A DNA stretch of 36,206 nucleotides from Pseudomonadota bacterium (lineage in GTDB: Bacteria > Pseudomonadota > Gammaproteobacteria > Burkholderiales > Burkholderiaceae_C). The notes beneath the pieces were generated by a model that ran no database searches, was not told the DNA's origin, and was given only the letters and a program-made list of their open reading frames with translations. The stretch covers positions 1-36,206 of the forward strand of contig JAJZUZ010000012.1 of assembly GCA_021845965.1 (NCBI GenBank). Direction: 5' to 3'. How positions within the stretch are numbered: position 1 is the stretch's first letter; each line of letters starts with the position of its first letter. The translations under genes were made by a program, and so were the position numbers. This document shows positions 34,979 through 36,206 of the stretch, piece after piece.

Positions 34979-35980
34979 ATGAGTCACCACAAAGCCGCGC
35001 CCGTGGCGCTGGACGCCGCGCGTGCCATCCGGCTGGCGCACGAAACGCTCGAGATCGAAGCCGCCGCCATCCTGGGGCTGCGGCAGCGCATCGACGAGCA
35101 CTTTGCCCGCGCCGTCGCCTTGCTGCTGGCGGTGCCGGGACGTGTGGTTGTGATGGGCATGGGCAAGAGCGGCCACATCGGCCGCAAGATGGCCGCCACC
35201 CTGGCCTCCACGGGCACGCCGGCCATGTTCGTGCATCCGGCCGAAGCCAGCCACGGCGATCTGGGCATGATCACGGCGGCGGACGTGCTGATTGCGATCT
35301 CCAACAGCGGCGAGTCCGAAGAACTGACGGCCATCCTGCCCGTGCTCAAGCGCCTGGGAGTTCCTCTCATCGCCATGACCGGCAATCCGGCGTCCACCCT
35401 GGGCCGCCATGCGGACGTGGCGCTCGACACCGGGGTCGACAAGGAGGCCTGCCCGCTCAACCTCGCGCCCACGGCCAGCACGACGGCCCAGTTGGCACTG
35501 GGTGACGCCCTGGCCGTGGCCTTGCTCGACGCGCGCGGCTTCAAGGCCGAGGACTTCGCCCGTTCCCACCCCGGTGGCGCGCTCGGCCGCAAGCTGTTGA
35601 CGCACGTAAGTGACGTCATGCGCCGTGGCGACGAGGTTCCCAAGGTGCGGCCGGACGCCGGTTTCAGCGCCATGATGCGCGAGATGAGCGCCAAGGGCCT
35701 GGGTGCCACGGCCATCGTCGATGACGCCGACCGTGTTCTCGGAATTTTTACCGACGGCGATCTGCGCCGGCTGCTGGAAAAAGGCGTCGACGTCCGCAAC
35801 GGCACCGCGCAGCAGTTCATGCACGCCCATCCCGTGACCGTCGCGCACGACGCCCTGGCCGTGGAGGCGGCCGAGCTGATGGAAGAGCGCCGCATCACCA
35901 GCGTACTGGTGGTCGACGGGGAAGGCCGCTTGAGCGGCGCGCTCAACAGCAACGACCTGATGCGCGCCAAGGTCATATGA
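34979..35980 (+). CDS. kdsD: arabinose-5-phosphate isomerase KdsD (KpsF/GutQ)
   Basis: KdsD interconverts ribulose 5-phosphate and arabinose 5-phosphate, the first step to Kdo for lipopolysaccharide. The 333-residue protein has an SIS domain ([41 protein letters not shown], with ISNSGESEE) and two C-terminal CBS domains (from about residue 205 and 270). Its stop overlaps the kdsC start by 4 bases (ATGA), so the two Kdo enzymes are coupled. The start has no Shine-Dalgarno and a -10-like element next to it. Confidence 0.96.
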   Translation: MSHHKAAPVALDAARAIRLAHETLEIEAAAILGLRQRIDEHFARAVALLLAVPGRVVVMGMGKSGHIGRKMAATLASTGTPAMFVHPAEASHGDLGMITAADVLIAISNSGESEELTAILPVLKRLGVPLIAMTGNPASTLGRHADVALDTGVDKEACPLNLAPTASTTAQLALGDALAVALLDARGFKAEDFARSHPGGALGRKLLTHVSDVMRRGDEVPKVRPDAGFSAMMREMSAKGLGATAIVDDADRVLGIFTDGDLRRLLEKGVDVRNGTAQQFMHAHPVTVAHDALAVEAAELMEERRITSVLVVDGEGRLSGALNSNDLMRAKVI

Positions 35981-36206
35981 ACCCCGTGGTACCCGCGCTG
36001 TCCTTCGCTCCCGAACTGCTGCTGCGCGCGCAGGGCATACGCGTGGCCTTCTTCGACGTCGATGGCGTCCTCACGGACGGCGGTCTGTACATCAGCGAGG
36101 CCGGCGAGACCCTCAAGCGCTTCAACACGCTCGATGGCCACGGTCTCAAATTGCTGCAGCGCGCCGGCATCACCCCAGCGGTGGTGACGGGGCGTGACAG
36201 CCCGGC
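35977..36206 (+). CDS. kdsC: 3-deoxy-D-manno-octulosonate 8-phosphate phosphatase KdsC, 5' part
   Basis: KdsC removes phosphate from Kdo 8-phosphate. The 76 residues present contain the HAD nucleophile motif [15 protein letters not shown] (Asp at about residues 27 and 29) and the second motif VVTGRDS, where the window ends. The remaining part is beyond the window. Confidence 0.93.
   Translation, partial: MNPVVPALSFAPELLLRAQGIRVAFFDVDGVLTDGGLYISEAGETLKRFNTLDGHGLKLLQRAGITPAVVTGRDSP

Noticed and set aside
32352-34982. Plus-strand 876-codon ORF opposite apt and the antiporter
   Set aside because: It spans two recognised minus-strand genes and translates to low-complexity His/Gln/Arg sequence.

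Overview
The window reads as a chromosomal replication-origin neighbourhood from a GC-rich betaproteobacterium, most likely Burkholderiales and probably Comamonadaceae. This rests on gene order (mnmG-rsmG, parA-parB, gyrB-dnaN-dnaA facing rpmH-rnpA-yidD-yidC-mnmE), on protein character (DUF2189, DUF2788, NnrU and a lone CNB protein around the core genes), and on intergenic hairpin sequences of a style I associate with that family. The genus cannot be fixed from the sequence alone. I see no tRNA, rRNA, CRISPR array, insertion sequence or prophage.

Layout. (1) 124-6424: tRNA modification and 16S methylation genes (mnmG, rsmG), a long imperfect palindrome, a LysE-type exporter, and parA and parB separated by an RBBP9-type hydrolase. 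Three near-perfect parS sites lie at 1752, 2671 and 3236, two of them inside mnmG and rsmG. (2) 6481-10504: a membrane-anchored methyltransferase, a patatin-like phospholipase with two membrane helices, a small methyltransferase of lower GC, and a hemerythrin protein preceded by a perfect FNR-type box. (3) 10656-18851: a chemoreceptor; a copper module (copA diverging from copZ-cueR, each side with a CueR-type operator); a DUF2892 protein; a pirin; a Spy-like periplasmic protein; DUF2189 and DUF2788 membrane proteins; and NnrU. (4) 18875-26545: a diguanylate cyclase, a DEDDh exonuclease, gyrB, dnaN and dnaA, all on the minus strand. The dnaN-dnaA gap carries DnaA boxes, four tandem TAG trios and an AT-rich tract, which is a credible oriC. 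(5) 26638-30872: rpmH, rnpA, yidD, yidC and mnmE. (6) 30937-36206: a stand-alone cyclic-nucleotide-binding protein, an unrecognised conserved-looking protein, apt, a Kef/CPA2 antiporter, and kdsD followed by the 5' part of kdsC (Kdo synthesis).

How it fits together. Replication initiation (DnaA, DnaN, GyrB), origin segregation (ParA, ParB, parS) and translation/membrane-insertion housekeeping genes surround the origin. An accessory block for copper, O2/NO and envelope functions lies between the two core segments. Several start codons sit immediately behind a recognisable -10 element (copA, the CNB gene, kdsD, the antiporter, possibly dnaA), suggesting leaderless transcripts. No wholly new multi-gene system is evident. 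The least explained features are the long palindrome beside the parS sites, the hydrolase inside the par operon, the trio-type origin, and the combined CueR/FNR control region of the copper genes.
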